From NCBI RefSeq assembly GCF_000003855.2, contig NW_003101678.1:1226900-1290899 (forward strand): a DNA stretch of 64,000 bases, read 5' to 3'. The notes under the pieces were generated by a model. That model worked only from the letters and a program-made list of their open reading frames with translations, did not search any database and was not told where the DNA came from. The first letter of the stretch is position 1. Every line of letters begins with the position of its first letter. The position numbers and the translations under genes were made by a program. Below are positions 1 to 12,668 of this stretch, one piece after another. This DNA is from Blastomyces gilchristii SLH14081. Taxonomy: Eukaryota > Ascomycota > Eurotiomycetes > Onygenales > Ajellomycetaceae.

Positions 1-408
1 TAAGAAAAGTGAACTATCTAAAGAGAGAGAATATAAACAGTATTTAAAGAAGATCTCTACAATTAATATAAAAGACTCTATTCTGATTTACTCAGATAAC
101 TGAAAAAATGAGAGTTTGAATAGATTAGATGCAGACATTGCTTATACTGAAGATAATATTAATTTTATCTCAGATTTCTGAAATTTAGTCTGTAAATCTG
201 AAGTCTTTGATACTGAACTATTTACAATAGTAAAAGCTTTCAAACTTATGGAGATAAAATCTCATAAAAGAGAAAATAGTTTGAAAGAGATATGAATATT
301 CTCTGATAGTCAAGCTGCTTTAAAAAGACTTAGAAATAGTCAGATTCATAATAATCAAATGAATGTTGAACTGATTTTAAATTCTGTTATGAAAATTCAA
401 AAGAGAAG
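1..408 (+). pseudogene. LINE L0, ORF2 C-terminal fragment (RNase H), left part
   Basis: The window opens inside the RNase H part of a Tad1-type LINE ORF2. Read forward with TGA as a former Trp codon it gives the acidic motifs seen in all other copies here: a YSDN segment (YSDD in sisters), a segment ending FDTELFTIVKAFK, and FSDSQAALKRLR. The frame is broken by TGA and TAA codons. The sequence stops at 408 with AGAAG, where a copia LTR begins, and resumes after the copia element at 29624. AGAAG is the 5-bp target duplication. It is the oldest visible layer of the left nest. Confidence 0.85.
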
Positions 409-503
409 TGTCAGGTCACGTGATCTGGCTTACTAATCCTTTCATCATATAACTTTTCACAAGCTAGCAACCTTTCAATCACACAAGCTTTACATCTTTC
501 ACA
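409..503 (+). repeat. copia 5' LTR, only 95 bp
   Basis: Begins TGTCAGGTCACGTG and ends CTTTCACA, so it has the usual TG...CA ends. The same sequence occurs at 28588-28646 plus 29590-29623, where it ends TTTTATA; the end differences are C-to-T changes. A 95-bp LTR is very short for the family. The TSD AGAAG lies directly outside. Confidence 0.85.
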
Positions 504-515
504 GGTTATGAGACC
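504..515 (+). other. copia primer binding site, half-tRNA (initiator Met) type
   Basis: GGTTATGAGACC follows the LTR with no gap. GGTTATGAG is the complement of CTCATAACC, the anticodon-loop region of eukaryotic initiator tRNA-Met. Priming from an internal half-tRNA-Met fragment is established for Drosophila copia and some related elements, and I infer the same here. Confidence 0.7.
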
Positions 516-746
516 TGTTTTGTGCAAAATCACTGCCAATTCAGAATTCCTTGTTAATATAATCATTATTTTAACTACTGCTTCATTCGATATGCTCATC
601 AGAAGTTAAAATTGTCTTACTCTATCAGTATTAAGATCTTGTTAATCAATAATACTACTGCTTGCTTAAAAAAAAGACTTGCAGAAAATGCATCACATTA
701 TAAAAAAGCAAGAAAAAGAGAATAATATTGACAAGAATTCAATAAA

Positions 747-926
747 ATGAACATCAAGATGGCAGATTCAACATGATCCCGCTCATACACATATTCATAA
801 TCTCATATTCAACTCACTGATTCAGTTGATGATGATGATTCTTCACACTTATACTTTGTCAGTGAACATTCTTCTAAAGTATTTGAAAGCTTTATTAATG
901 AACACTCTGAAACACTCTCTCAATTT
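747..926 (+). pseudogene. copia gag, N-terminal 60 codons
   Basis: ATG at 747 opens a frame through an Asp/Ser-rich stretch (SVDDDDSSHLYFVSE) to the LINE L1 insertion at 926. It resumes in frame at 6645 (EAGLNTASDTV). One TGA and one TAA interrupt it. An alternative start is the in-frame ATG at 759. Gag of this family forms the particle shell; no domain can be recognised in this short part alone. Confidence 0.7.
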
Positions 927-1524
927 AAGAGTAGCAGGTTTGAAAATGAGACTTCATGAATACAAAGACTCAAGAATGAATCTCAAAGCTCAAACACAGT
1001 GTTCAAACTGTCAAAGATATGAACACTTTGCAATCTCTTGTTTTAGAGACTCAAAATGTGCATTCTGTGCCAGAGATCACAAAACTAGTGAGCATAAATG
1101 TGAAATATGCTCAAAAAGAGATGAAATATGTCAACATACTCTGCTTAAATGATCTAATTGCAAAGAAAAACATGCATCTAGCTCAAAAGAATGTATGTTT
1201 ACTTCAAGAACTCAAAAGAACTGAAGAAAAGATAAAGCTCAAAACAAATCTAGAACTGAAGAGAATAGTCAAGCCAGTAAACTCACAACTGTAAGCTTAA
1301 AAAGAAGAAACTCTCAACTATCTAAATCTTCAAACTTCAATTCTTTAGCTAAATGTAAATAGAATTTGAACTCTCAAACTTCTGTTAAGATTAGAGAATT
1401 AAGAAATGACTCTGATGATAAACTAGATATAATGTAAGCAGTTGAGATTTCTACTTTTCAGAATAGTTATAATCTACTATCTTATAATAGTGATTAGATT
1501 CTACTCTACTCTCTTTTAGTATGA
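927..1524 (+). pseudogene. LINE L1 ORF1 C-terminal fragment with three CCHC knuckles
   Basis: This copy keeps the best zinc-knuckle set in the window: CSNCQRYEHFAISC (CX2CX4HX4C), then CAFCARDHKTSEHKC, then a third knuckle that needs one TGA read through and begins SNCKEKHASSSKEC. Triple knuckles at the ORF1 C-terminus are typical of Tad1-type LINE gag-like proteins that bind element RNA. A TAG near 1362 corresponds to a CAG in copy L5, so the ancestral frame probably ran on to the TGA at 1522-1524, which overlaps the ORF2 ATG. Confidence 0.8.
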
Positions 1525-2909
1525 ATATACAATAAAAACAATAAAAAAAGTTTAAAAACTCTTCAAAAATCACATTTATTCAAAATAATGTAAATAGAAA
1601 TTCAAACTGTATTTATTCTTATCTTCAAATTGTATTTGAATAAAAAGTTAATTTTATACTACTTCAGAAGCCGAATTTTAATGCTGAGTAAAAGTATAGT
1701 ATTTCTCATTCAAGCTACTACTACTTTCTATCTCAAAAGTCTGAGATAAAGTCAAGAGTAGTGATCTATGAAAGAAAGAGATCAAGATATTAATTTAATC
1801 TAAGATTTGATATCATGTCTGACTCTGATATTCTGGTGAGTGATATTATAGATAAAGAGAATGAGTTTAATACTATACAGCTTATAAATATTTATAATGA
1901 AAAGTTATTGAAGAAAAATAACAATATCTGAACAATTAATAGAGAATTTCTGAATATAACTTCATTAAGAAACTCTATAATTGCAGGAGATTTCAATACA
2001 CATCATCTCTGATGAAATTCAGAATGCAAAAGAGCAGTAAGAGCTGATAATCTGATTGAATAAATCTTTGAACATTTAATAGATTTAGTTAACAAGTCTG
2101 ATCAACAAACATTCTTTAGAAAAGATATGAAACAGAAATCTATTATAGATCTAATCTTCATATCATAAAATCTAATGAAAAAAAGACTTGTAAACTGATT
2201 TATTGATTCAAATAAGACATCAGAATCAGATTATAAGATTATTCAATTTAATATTGAACTGAGTGAAGAATAAATGAGTGAAAATACTCTTCTCTCTAAT
2301 TAGTTTAACTTTGAAAAAGCTGATTGAAAGGCAGTTGAAGAAAGTATAAAACTGTTAAAATTTAAAAGACAGAGTGAGTTGTATTGAAATTCTGATCAAG
2401 ATATCTCAGATGAAATACTTAAGAATAAAGTGAAGCTCATTACATCTATTATTCTAATAAGTGTTAAATATAATATTTCAAAGAGAAAGTCTTCTGAGTA
2501 TTTAAAATCTTAATAAAATGAGAATATTATATCTAAAAGAAAACAATTAGCTACTGCTAGAAGAGATTGAAAGAATGATGTAATTTCTGATAAAGAGTTC
2601 AAAGCTGTCAGAAATGAATATTTTTCAGATATTAAAAGAGCTAAAACAGACTGCTGAAATAAATTTCTTAAAGAAGTATAAGAAAAGAAAGTTTTTAAAG
2701 CCTTTAACTATACTAAAACAAGAAGTGTAGTAAAACTTTCAGTCTTAGAATATGAGTTTCAGAATGAATTATATACAGTAAACTCTTTTAAGAAAAAATA
2801 TCAAGCTTTTATAAGAACTCTCTTTCAAAACTTATTAGATTCAGATTCAGAGAAAGAGAATATATCACTTCTTAACTATATTAATAAAAATGACTGAGAA
2901 TGACCTGAT

Positions 2910-3281
2910 TATTATTATTATTATTATTCTTTCATTATACTCATATGCAAGCGGAGCTTATGATGAGTCCTTGCGTGATGTTAAATACAGATCAAGTGTT
3001 GATTATACAGGAGGAAATACAGGTGTTGAGATCACACCAAGATAACAAGAACATAGGAAAATACAAAGAAGTGACAATTAGATACATGCAATAATAACTT
3101 CCCAGCCCAGAAACATAGAGTGATTCATTGAAGCAATTTGTACACCTCTGTATTTATTAGAAACCTGAGGTGCTTGAGTTCTGGATTTAATGTATCCCCT
3201 GCGGGTTTCGAACCCACATGCCTTGGTTTCCCACGCCGAGGCGCTACCGGGTGGCCGCATTAACCATTCGGCCACCGGGGC
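2910..3281 (-). mobile_element. tRNA-derived SINE S1
   Basis: On the minus strand it starts GCCCCGGTGGCCGAATGG, has an A-box-like TGGCCGAATGGTTAATGCGG and a B box GGTTCGAAACC, then a non-tRNA body of about 260 bp and a tail of AAT repeats. The head resembles a class II tRNA with a long variable arm (Ser or Leu type). A 14-bp TSD, GAGAATGACCTGAT, flanks it (2896-2909 and 3282-3295). It is much richer in G+C and CpG than the surrounding LINE. Confidence 0.9.
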
Positions 3282-3715
3282 GAGAATGACCTGATCTTAT
3301 ATAAGATAAATTAGAGTCAGCTATCTTCTCAAGTTCAGTTAAAACTGCTGCAGGGTCTGATTCAATTAATCACTTGATTATTCAAAATATATACTTCTAC
3401 ATAAAAAATGAATATTTTATGCTCTTTTTCAATCTCTTGAGAAGATGAATATCATTCTGAATGCAGAAGAGAAGTCACTGAAGTGATTCTTATAAAAATC
3501 TAATAGAAAATCTTCAAATTCTAAGTTATATAGAGTAATATCTCTATTGACCTGTCTAGAGAAGGTTTTAGAAAAGATAATAGCTACTTAACTATCTTTT
3601 ATAAGCTCTATTAGTAATTCTCTTTTATTTAGTGAATAAATGAGAGATAGAAAACAATGTTCTGCAATTAACACTGTTCTCTCAGTTGTTCATGATATTC
3701 AAATAGCAAAGTATG

Positions 3716-4066
3716 CCTCAGTGGCCGAATGGTTAATGCGGCCACCCGGTAGCGCCTTGGTGTGGGAAACCAAGGCGCGTGGGTTCGAAACCGCAGGGGA
3801 TACATTAAATCCAGAACTCAAGCACCTCAGGTTTCTAATAAATACAGAGGTGTACAAATCACTTCAATGAATTACTCTATGTTCCTGGGCTGAGAAATTA
3901 TTATTGTATGTAATATAATTGTCACTTCTTTGTATTTTTCTATGTTCTTGTTATCTTGGCATGATCTCAACACCTGTATTTCCTCCTGTATAATCAACAC
4001 TTGATCTGTATTTAACATCACACAAGGACTCATTATAAGCTCCGCTTGCATATGAGTATAATGAAA

Positions 4067-4097
<31 letters not shown>
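3716..4097 (+). mobile_element. tRNA-derived SINE S2
   Basis: Same family as S1 in opposite orientation. The A box lies at about 3722-3741 and the B box at 3782-3792; the tail is (AAT)n. The 15-bp TSD AAATAGCAAAGTATG is at 3701-3715 and 4098-4112. Removing the SINE restores the LINE segment encoding QIAKYEDLVST. The promoter boxes are intact. The head reads GCCTCAGTGGCC where S1 has GCCCCGGTGGCC, differences of transition type. Confidence 0.92.
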
Positions 4098-4102
<5 letters not shown>

Positions 4103-6261
4103 GCAAAGTATGAAGATCTGGTCTCAACTGCAGTTTTTATTAATATAAAAGAAGTATTTAATCTTGTTTCAAAGTTAAAGTTAATTCAGACTTTGAAGAT
4201 GTTAAAACTGTCACTTTCTCTAATAAAATAAGTTAACTGTTTTATATCTAAAAGAATCATACAACTTTTCTTTAATGAAATGAAATAAGACAAGACTGAG
4301 ATAAAAATAGAAGTATTATAAGAATCTTTAATCTCACTCATGTTATTTGCAATATACACTGCATATCTATTCAAAAAGAGAAATATGAGAATAGTGTAAT
4401 CTCTGAGTTATATGAATGATATTGATCTAGTCTACAGGTCAAAAACTATTAAAGAGAATTTGAAAGTGATTAAAAAAGCTGTAAAGAAAATCTTTGTTAG
4501 AGCAGATATTAATCAAATTTAATTTAATATGAATAAAACTGAGTTAATTCATTTCATTTCTAAATTCAATGAGAAAGAACTATCTCTAACTCTTTTAAAT
4601 AGAGAGATTAAACCCAGTGTAAATATTAAATGATTAGAAGTATGATTAAACTTCAAGTTGAATTTTAAATATCACATTTAACAAAGAACTCTCAAGGCAG
4701 AAAGACTATTAAACAATATAATCAGACTATCAAATATAGAGAGAGGTCTATTCTTTCAGACTATGAGACAGTTATATATAGTCTGTATTATCTCAGTAGC
4801 TGATTATGAAGTTCAAGTTTGATGAAATAATCAGAAGAATTTCACTGAACTCTTTCAAAGTCTGTAAAACAGAGCTCTGAGAAGAATTCTGAGAGTATTC
4901 AAATCATCTTCTATTAAAGCAATGAAAATTGAAGCTTCAATTCTCTCTTCTGCTATTAGATTTGAAAAGACCTGTATGAACTATGCTCTAAGAGTTATAA
5001 AGATGAGCTTAAATTATATAATCAGAGAAAGAGTCTCTTCTTCATTTCTATTAATTAACTCTGGAAATGAACTGGATTAGAACAGATTTCTTGATTGAAA
5101 TGAAAATAATTCTTCAAAGAAAATGCCTTCTCAACTGTACAGACTATACTCACTGATCAAAAATCAATTTTCTTCTTTAAATGTTGAAAAAGTTGATTAT
5201 GAAAAGATATCTCTCTAGAGAGAAAAGCTTGAATCTCTTATAAACTTGTAAATAAGTGAACTACTTAAGAAGAAAGAATATCAATAGCATTTGAAGAGAA
5301 TTTTCACAATCAATATAGAAGACTCTATTCTGATTTATTCAGATGACTTTAAAAATGAGAATTTGAATAGATTAGATGCAGGCATTGCTTATACTGAAGA
5401 TAATATTAATTTTATCTCAGATTTCTGAAATTTAGACTGTGAATCTGAAGTCTTTGATGCTGAACTACTTGTAATAGTGAAAGCTTTCAAACTCATTGAA
5501 ATACAATCTTATAAAAGAGAAAATAGTTTGAAAGAGATATGAATATTCTCTGATAGTTAAGCTGCTTTAAAAAGACCTAGAAATAGTCAGATTTATAATG
5601 ATCAAATGAATCTTGAACTGATCTTAAACTCTGTTTTGAAAATTTAAAAGAGAAGAATATCAAAGCTGATAATTCATCTGCACTGAATTCCTGCTTATAT
5701 GAATATTTATGACAATGAATTGGCTGATTCAGCTGTAAAAAAGAGTTCAGAATTAAGCAGATCTATTCAAAAAATTATATTCTAGTCTTTTATAAAGAGA
5801 AAAATAAAAGAATCTTATTTAGATAAGTGAAATGAAAGCTAGCAGAAACAAAAGAAGAGTATACATTATTCAAGATTTGAAACAAAACTCAAGTGAAAAT
5901 CTTGTTCAATTAAATATAAAAAGAAAATATTCTCATTTATAATACAGCTGAAACTAGAACATAGCTATTTCAAATCTTATATACAAAGATTTGATGATAG
6001 ATTTGATTCAATAGAATGCTCATTCTGTAATACAAATAAGAATTCTGAGTATATTATATGCACTCTGCATTATACAATAGTCTCAGAGTCAGATTGAAAG
6101 AGAAGTATGATTTAAATTAATTAAATATGAGATTCTTATTCTCAACTGAGACAGGAATTAAATACTTAATAGACTTTCTATCAGAAACTCAAGTAGCTAC
6201 AAGAAAATGGCTAAATTCAGAAATATCTGAATATGAAGAGGAGGAAATCAATCAGATATTG

Positions 6262-6631
6262 TCTGTTAAAACAGCTATATACTATCTTTTAATAATTTGT
6301 TTTGTTACAGTCTCTCTTTACTTTATTCTTTTCTTTCAATTTCTTTCTATCTATCTATTTAATGTGTCTATCTTTAAGACTGTGTTCTCTTTTCTTTTGT
6401 CATGATATTGTCAAATGATTTCAAAGTATCAAAAGATGTTAAATTACTGCAATTTGTAAACAGTTTTTGTATTCTAAGCTGGAATTTTCTGATTTTGCAT
6501 ATCTGAAATTGATGAATGTATAATAGTTAACTTTACAGATATAGGAAAAACCCCGAGAACTAAAAGTTCTCAGATAGATGTCATAGTCTCTGACTGCATA
6601 CATCTATAATTGAAGAATAATAATAATAATA
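6262..6631 (+). repeat. LINE L1 3'UTR with terminal hairpin and (AAT)n tail
   Basis: Noncoding. It contains a pyrimidine-rich tract with TATC repeats near 6347-6360 and an inverted repeat at about 6552-6573 (CCGAGAACT, loop AAA, AGTTCTCAG), then the segment TATAATTGAAG and the AAT repeats. This 3' end is shared by all LINE copies and is the likely recognition site for target-primed reverse transcription. Confidence 0.75.
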
Positions 6632-6644
6632 ACTCTCTCAATTT

Positions 6645-8335
6645 GAAGCTGGTTTGAATACAGCTTCTGACACAGTCAGGCCGGCCCTCCGATCTACTTG
6701 ACAGCTTGATACTGATTCTCATGATGAGAATAATGAACACTCAGATATCTACTATTCAGATGAGACAATATCAGATTAACAGATAAAACATCTTAAAATG
6801 ACATTTGAGATGAAGAAGAAGAAGTGAAGAGTTCTAGAACTTGAATTATAACTGAAAAAACTCTGTTAACAGAGATTCTCATTCTCTACAGATTGATTAC
6901 AGAATGTTAACAATCATTCTGTTATTATCTCCTCAGCCTGTACAGTCATATGAAATTCTAATCTCAGTGAAAGGTTGAAATTCAACCTTTATAAACTGAA
7001 TAGCTGTGTTGACAAGGCAATCTCTCAATTCAAGAAAGATATCAAGAATACTATGAGGTCAAACAGTTCAACTGACACATTCAATTACATTATATGAAGC
7101 ATCTTTATGAAATTGAAACTGGTTAATGCACAGTGTTGATATATAATAGAGAAATGACAGACTCAGAATCCTCTATAAAGAGATAATGAATGAGTATCAT
7201 TCTGAGACATCAGAAATCAGTGACTCTACATATTCATCTTGAACTCTCTGAGTGCAGCTGTCAAATCACATTTCTCTAAATATGATGAAAATCAGATCGC
7301 TTATACTCTATGAAATGCAATTAAACAGAAATACTCTATCTCAAAAACACAGTTACACTGTGAGACAGTTCTGAAATTCATGTCACTTGATAACATACAG
7401 ATTATCAATCTACACACATTCTTTGATAAGTTTCAGTTCATTATTATAAAATTGAAGATGTTGAATACTTCTCTCTCAGATGTATAAATATTTGATATCT
7501 TCTACTCAGTTCTACTTAACAATTGAAGGAATTATGTTCAGAAGAAGATAGAGAAGATACAAGATTTCAAATTCACAGCTGTAGTATTGAATATTGATCT
7601 TCTCATGAAGAAGATCTGTTTGTGACTTGATTCTTCAAAAGATAAAAAGAATCTACAGAATACAGATTCTGCGGCTAACTCTGCTATAATAACAGCTATA
7701 ACAATTACTACATCTATCAATTCTAACAACAACAATACATTGAATTCGGCCTGTGAAGACTGTAATAAACATGATTATGATAATACTCAAGAGAGCTTCT
7801 GAAATCATTGAGAATCAGACAATTCATCTACATGTTTTGAATGAGAGAGATCTCACTTTGATATCTGTTAATTAGTTAATTCTGACAGTGCTTCAGATAA
7901 TTGAAGAATTTACAATACTGTAAGAATAAAGAAATTCAAAGAAAAGAAGAAAAAGAACAATAGTAAGAGTAAGACTCAACTATTTATTACAGATGAATCA
8001 GAGACCTTTCAGATGACAAATCTCACAGAGATTATCAATATACCAGCCTGTTTTATGAAACCTCACAAGAATTCCCTCACTATATGAAATAGTGGCGCTG
8101 GATGCCACATAGCAAGTGATAGATCGCGATTTTCAGAGCTTATAGCAATTAACAGTTCAACAGTTCAAGTGACTAATAAGGTCATTCTGAAGGTTCAGAG
8201 TGTCAGCACTATGTTCATCTCAGTGAGTGAAAGATTGATAGAATTCAATCATGTATACTACATATCAGAACTATTTGTAAATCTAATCTCTACTGAACTT
8301 ATAAAGTATCAGAGCTATATTCACTGTGATATACA
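6645..8335 (+). pseudogene. copia gag and protease, middle part
   Basis: Continues the gag frame from 926. The gag segment includes FKFQFIIIKLK-type helical sequence and KLVNAQCWYIIEKW when TGA is taken as Trp. The retropepsin active-site motif lies at about 8085-8111 and reads W-N-S-G-A-G-C-H: the catalytic Asp (GAT) has become Asn (AAT) by a G-to-A change. Downstream HVYYISELFVNLIS matches the end of the copia protease domain (YIPELSVNLIS type, with Pro changed to Ser). An in-frame Asn run lies near 7728. Broken at 8335 by LINE L2. Confidence 0.82.
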
Positions 8336-8711
8336 TTATTATTATTATTATTCTTCAATTATAGATGTATGCAGTTAGAGACTATGACATCTACCTGAGA
8401 ATTAAAAGTTCTCAGGGTTTTTCCTATATCTATAAAGATAACTATCATACATTCATCAATTTCAGATATGCAAAATCAGGAAATTTCAGCTCAGAATACA
8501 AAAACTGTTTACAAATTGCAGTGTTTTAACATCTTCTGATACTTTGAAATCATTTGACAATATCATGACAAAAGAAAAGAGAACACAGTCTTAAAGATAG
8601 ACAGATTAAATAGATAGATAGAAAAGAATAGAAAGGAAAAAATAAAGTAAAATAAAGAGAGACTGTAATGAAACAAATTCTCAAAAGATAGTATATAGCT
8701 GTTTTAACAGA

Positions 8712-11700
8712 CTATATCTGATCAATTTCCTTCTCTTCATATTCAGATATTTCTGAATTCAGTCATTTTCTTGTAGCTGCTTCAGTTTCTGATAGAAAGT
8801 CTATTAAGTATTTAATTCCTGTCTCAGTTGAGAATAAGAATCTCATATTTAATTGATTTAGATTATACTTCTCTTTCAATCTGACTCTGAGACTATTGTA
8901 TAATGCACAATGTATTACAATATACTCAGAATTCTCATTTGCATTGCAGAATGAGCATTCTATTGAATCAAATCTATTATCAAATCTTTATATATAAGAT
9001 TTGAAATAGTCATATTCTAGTTTTAGCTGTATTATAGATGAGAATATTTTCTTTTTACATTTAATTAAACAAGATTTTCACTTGAGTTTTGTTTCAAATC
9101 TTGAATAATGTATACTCTTCTTTTGTTTCTGCCAGCTTTCATTTCACTTATCTAAACAAGATTCTTTTATTTTTCTCTTTATAAAAGACCAGAACACAAT
9201 TTTTTGAATAGATCTGCTTAGTTCTGAACCTTTTTTTGCAGCTGAATCAGTCAATTCATTGCCATGAATATTCATATAAGTAGAAACTTAGTGTAGATGA
9301 ATTATCAGTTTTGATGTTCTTCTCTTTTGAATTTTTAAAACAGAGTTTAAGATCAGTTCAAGATTCATTTAATCATTATAAATCTGACTATTTCTAAGTC
9401 TTTTTAAAGCAGCTTAACTATCAGAGAATATTCATATCTCTTTTAAACTATTTTCTCTTTTATAAGATTTTATTTCAATAAGTTTGAAAGCTTTCATTAT
9501 TATAAATAGTTCAGTGTCAAAGACTTCAGATTCACAGTCTAGATTTCAGAAATCTGAGATAAAAATAATATTATCTTCAGTATAAGCAATGTCTGTGTCT
9601 AATCTATTCAAATTCTCATTTTTTGAGTCATCTGAATAAATCAGAATAGAGTCTTTTATATTGATTATAGAAATTCTCTTCAAATGCTGTTCATACTCTT
9701 TCTCTTTAGATAGTTCACTTATTTATAAGTCTATAAGACATTCAAGCTTTTCTCTTCAGAGAGATAACTTCTCATGATCAACTTTTTCAACATTTAAAGA
9801 AGAAAATTGACTTTTAATCAGTGAGTATAGTCTGTACAGTTGAGAAGGCATTTTCTTTGAAGAATTATTTTCATTTCAATCAAGAAATCTATTTCAATCT
9901 AGTTCATTTCCAGAGTTAATCAGTGAAAATGAAGAAGAGACTCTTTCTCTGATTATATGATTTAAGCTTATCTTTATAACTCTCAGAGCATAGTTCATAC
10001 AGATCTTTTCAAATCTAATAGCAGAAGAAGGAATTGAAGCTTCACTTTTCATTGCTTTAATAGAAGATGATTTGAATACTTTTAGAATTCTTCTCAAAGC
10101 TCTGTTTTACAGACTTTGAAAGAGTTCAGTGAAATTTCCTTGATTATTTCATCAAACTTAAACTTCATAATCAGCTACTGAGATAATACAGACTATATAT
10201 AACTGTCTCATAGCCTGGAAGAATAGATCTCTCTCTGTATTTGATAGTCTGATAATATTATTCAATAGTCATTCTGTCTTTACAGTTCTTTATTGCATAT
10301 GATATTTAAAATTTAACTTGAAGTTTAATCATACTTCTAATCATTTAATATTTAAACTGGGTTTAATCTCTCTATTTAAAAGAGTTAGAGATAGTTCTTT
10401 CTCATTGAATTTAGAAAAGAAATGAATTAACTTAGTTTTATTTATATTAAATTAAATTTAATTAATATCTGCTCTGACAAAGAGTTTCTTTACAGCTTTT
10501 TCAATCACTTTTAAAGTCTCTTTAATAGTTTTTGAGCTGTAGATCAGATCAATATCATCTATATAACTCAGAGATTACATTATTTTCATATTTCTATCTT
10601 TGAATAGATATGCAGTGTATATTACAAATAAAATGAGTGAGATTGAAGATTCTTGCAGTACTTCTATTTTTATCTCAGTCTTATCTTATTTCATTTCATC
10701 AAAGAAAAGTTATATAATTCTTTTAGATATAAAATAGTTAACTCATTTTATTAGAGAAAGTAGCAGTTTTAACATCTTCAAAGTCTGAATTAACTTTAAC
10801 TTTGAAACAAGATTAAATACTTCTTTTATATTAATAAAAACTGCAGTTGAGACCAGATCTTCATGCTTTGCTATTTGAATATCATGAATAACTGAGAGAA
10901 CAGTGTTAATTACAGAACATTATTTTCTATCTCTCATTTATTCACTGAATAAAAGAGAGTTATTAATAGAGCTTATAAAAGATAGTTGAGTAACTATTAT
11001 CTTTTCTAAAATCTTTTCTAGATAGTTTAATAGAGATATTACTCTATATAACTTAGAAATTGAAGTTTTTCTATTAGATTTTATAAGAATCACTTCAGTG
11101 ACTTCTCTTCAGCATTCAGAATGATATTCATTTTTCAAGAGATTGAAAAAGAGCTCAAAATACTCATTCTTTAAGTAGAAATATATCTTTTGAATAATTA
11201 AGTGATTAATTGAATCAGGTTCTGCAGCAGTTTTAACAGAACTTGAGAAGATAGCTGACTCTAATTCATCTTATGTAAGATCAGATCATTTCCAGTTATT
11301 TTCATTAATGTAGTTGAGAAGTAATATATTCTCTTTCTCTGAATCTGAATCTGATAAGTTTTGAAAGAGAATTCTTATAAAAGCTTGACATTTTTTCTCA
11401 AAAGAGTTTGCTGTATATAATTCATTCTGAAACTCATATTCTAAGACTGAAAGTTTTGCTACACTTCTTATTTTAGTATAGTTAAAAGCTTTAAAAACTT
11501 TCTTTTCTTATACTTCTTCAAGAAATTTATTTCAGCAGTCTGTTTTAGCTCTTTTAATATCTGAAAAATATTCATTTCTGACAGCTTTAAACTCTTTATC
11601 AGATATTATATCATTCTTTCAATCTCTTCTGATACTAGCTAATTCTTTTTTTTTAGATGAGATATTCTCATTTCATCAAGGTTTTGAATACTCAGAAGAT

Positions 11701-12668
11701 TTTCTCTTTGAAATATTATCTCTAACACTTGTTAGAATAATAGATGTAATAAGCTTCACTCTATTCTTAAGCATTTCATTTGAGATATCTTGATCAGAAT
11801 TTCAATATAGCTCACTCTATCTTTCAGTTTTTAACAGTTTTATACTTTCTTCAACTGCTTTTCAATCAGCTTTTTTAAAGTTAAACTGATTAGAGAGAAG
11901 AGAGTTTTCACTCATTTATTTTTTACTCAGTTCAATATCAAATTGAATAATCTCATAATCTGATTCTGATGTCTTATTTGAATTAATACATTAGTTTATA
12001 AGTCTTTTTTTCATTAAATTTTATGATATAAAGATTAGATCTATAATAGATTTCTGTTTCATATCTTTTCTAAAGAATGTTTGTTAATCAGACTTATTAA
12101 CTAAATCTATTAAATGCTCAAAAATTCATTCAATCAGATTATCAGCTCTTACTACTCTCTTGTATTCTGAATTTCATCAGCAATAATATGCATTGAAATC
12201 TCATGCAATTATAGAGTTTCTTAGTGAAGTGATGTTCAGAAATTCTCTATCAATTATTCAGATATTGTTATTTTTCTTCAATGACTTTTCATTATAGATA
12301 TTTATAAGCTGTATAGTATTAAACTTATTCTCTTTATCTATAATATCACTCACTAGAATATCAGAGTCAGACATGATATTAAATCTTAGATTAAATTAAT
12401 ATCTTGATCTCTTTCTTTCATAGATTACTACTCTTGACTTTATTTCAGACTTTTGAGATAGAAAGTAGTAGTAGCTTAAATGAGAAATAATATATTTTTG
12501 CTCAGCATCAAAATTCAGCTTCTAAAGTAGTATAAAATTAACTTTTTATTCAAATGCAATTTGAAGATAAGAATAAATATAATTTAAGTTTCTATTCATA
12601 TTATTTTAAATAAATATACTTTTTGAAGAGTTTTTAAACTTTTTTTATTCTTTTAATTGTATATTTAT
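8712..12668 (-). pseudogene. LINE L2 ORF2
   Basis: Encodes, with many stops, AP endonuclease, RT, RNase H and the C-terminal CCHC box. The start codon is ATA here (12666-12668) instead of ATG, and it overlaps the ORF1 stop. The GPD motif region reads GAACCTGAT instead of GGGCCTGAT. Length is within a few bases of intact copies, so damage is mostly substitutions. Confidence 0.85.

Larger units (their letters stand above)
1521..6261 (+). pseudogene. LINE L1 ORF2 (endonuclease-RT-RNase H), split by two SINEs
   Basis: ATG at 1521 overlaps the ORF1 TGA (ATGA). The frame contains endonuclease-like segments, the RT palm up to SSKT-like sequence after the catalytic box, RNase H and a C-terminal CCHC, but is full of stops. 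The GPD-type motif reads AAGSDSI here because GGGCCT has become GGGTCT. SINE S1 lies before the RT core and SINE S2 inside it, right after the HDIQIAK segment. The normal TAG stop is TTG in this copy, so the last frame is open to about 6405. Confidence 0.85.
927..6631 (+). mobile_element. LINE L1, 5'-truncated Tad1-type retrotransposon with two SINEs inside
   Basis: Starts within ORF1 and ends with an (AAT)n tail. It is flanked by a 13-bp TSD, ACTCTCTCAATTT, at 914-926 and 6632-6644, and interrupts the copia gag. Without the SINEs and their TSDs it is about 4.9 kb, so roughly 2.7 kb is missing from the 5' side relative to full-length copies, as is usual when reverse transcription stops early. 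Internal stops are abundant. Confidence 0.92.

Noticed and set aside
411..599. Small minus-strand protein with CERCKAC-like cysteines
   Set aside because: It overlaps the copia LTR, primer site and leader, and its Cys motif is antisense to them; no sign of conservation.
2900..2932. Trinucleotide repeats as independent microsatellites
   Set aside because: Nearly every (AAT)n or (ATT)n run marks the 3' end of a LINE or SINE, confirmed by TSDs.
3078..3300. A functional tRNA-Ser or tRNA-Leu gene from the A and B boxes
   Set aside because: The sequence runs on into a non-tRNA body and an (AAT)n tail with a TSD, and it recurs at 3716 and 34374. It is a SINE head, not a tRNA gene.
6120..6405. A host membrane protein (hydrophobic C-terminus, 92 residues)
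   Set aside because: It is the LINE L1 ORF2 C-terminus reading into the 3'UTR because the stop TAG is TTG in this copy.
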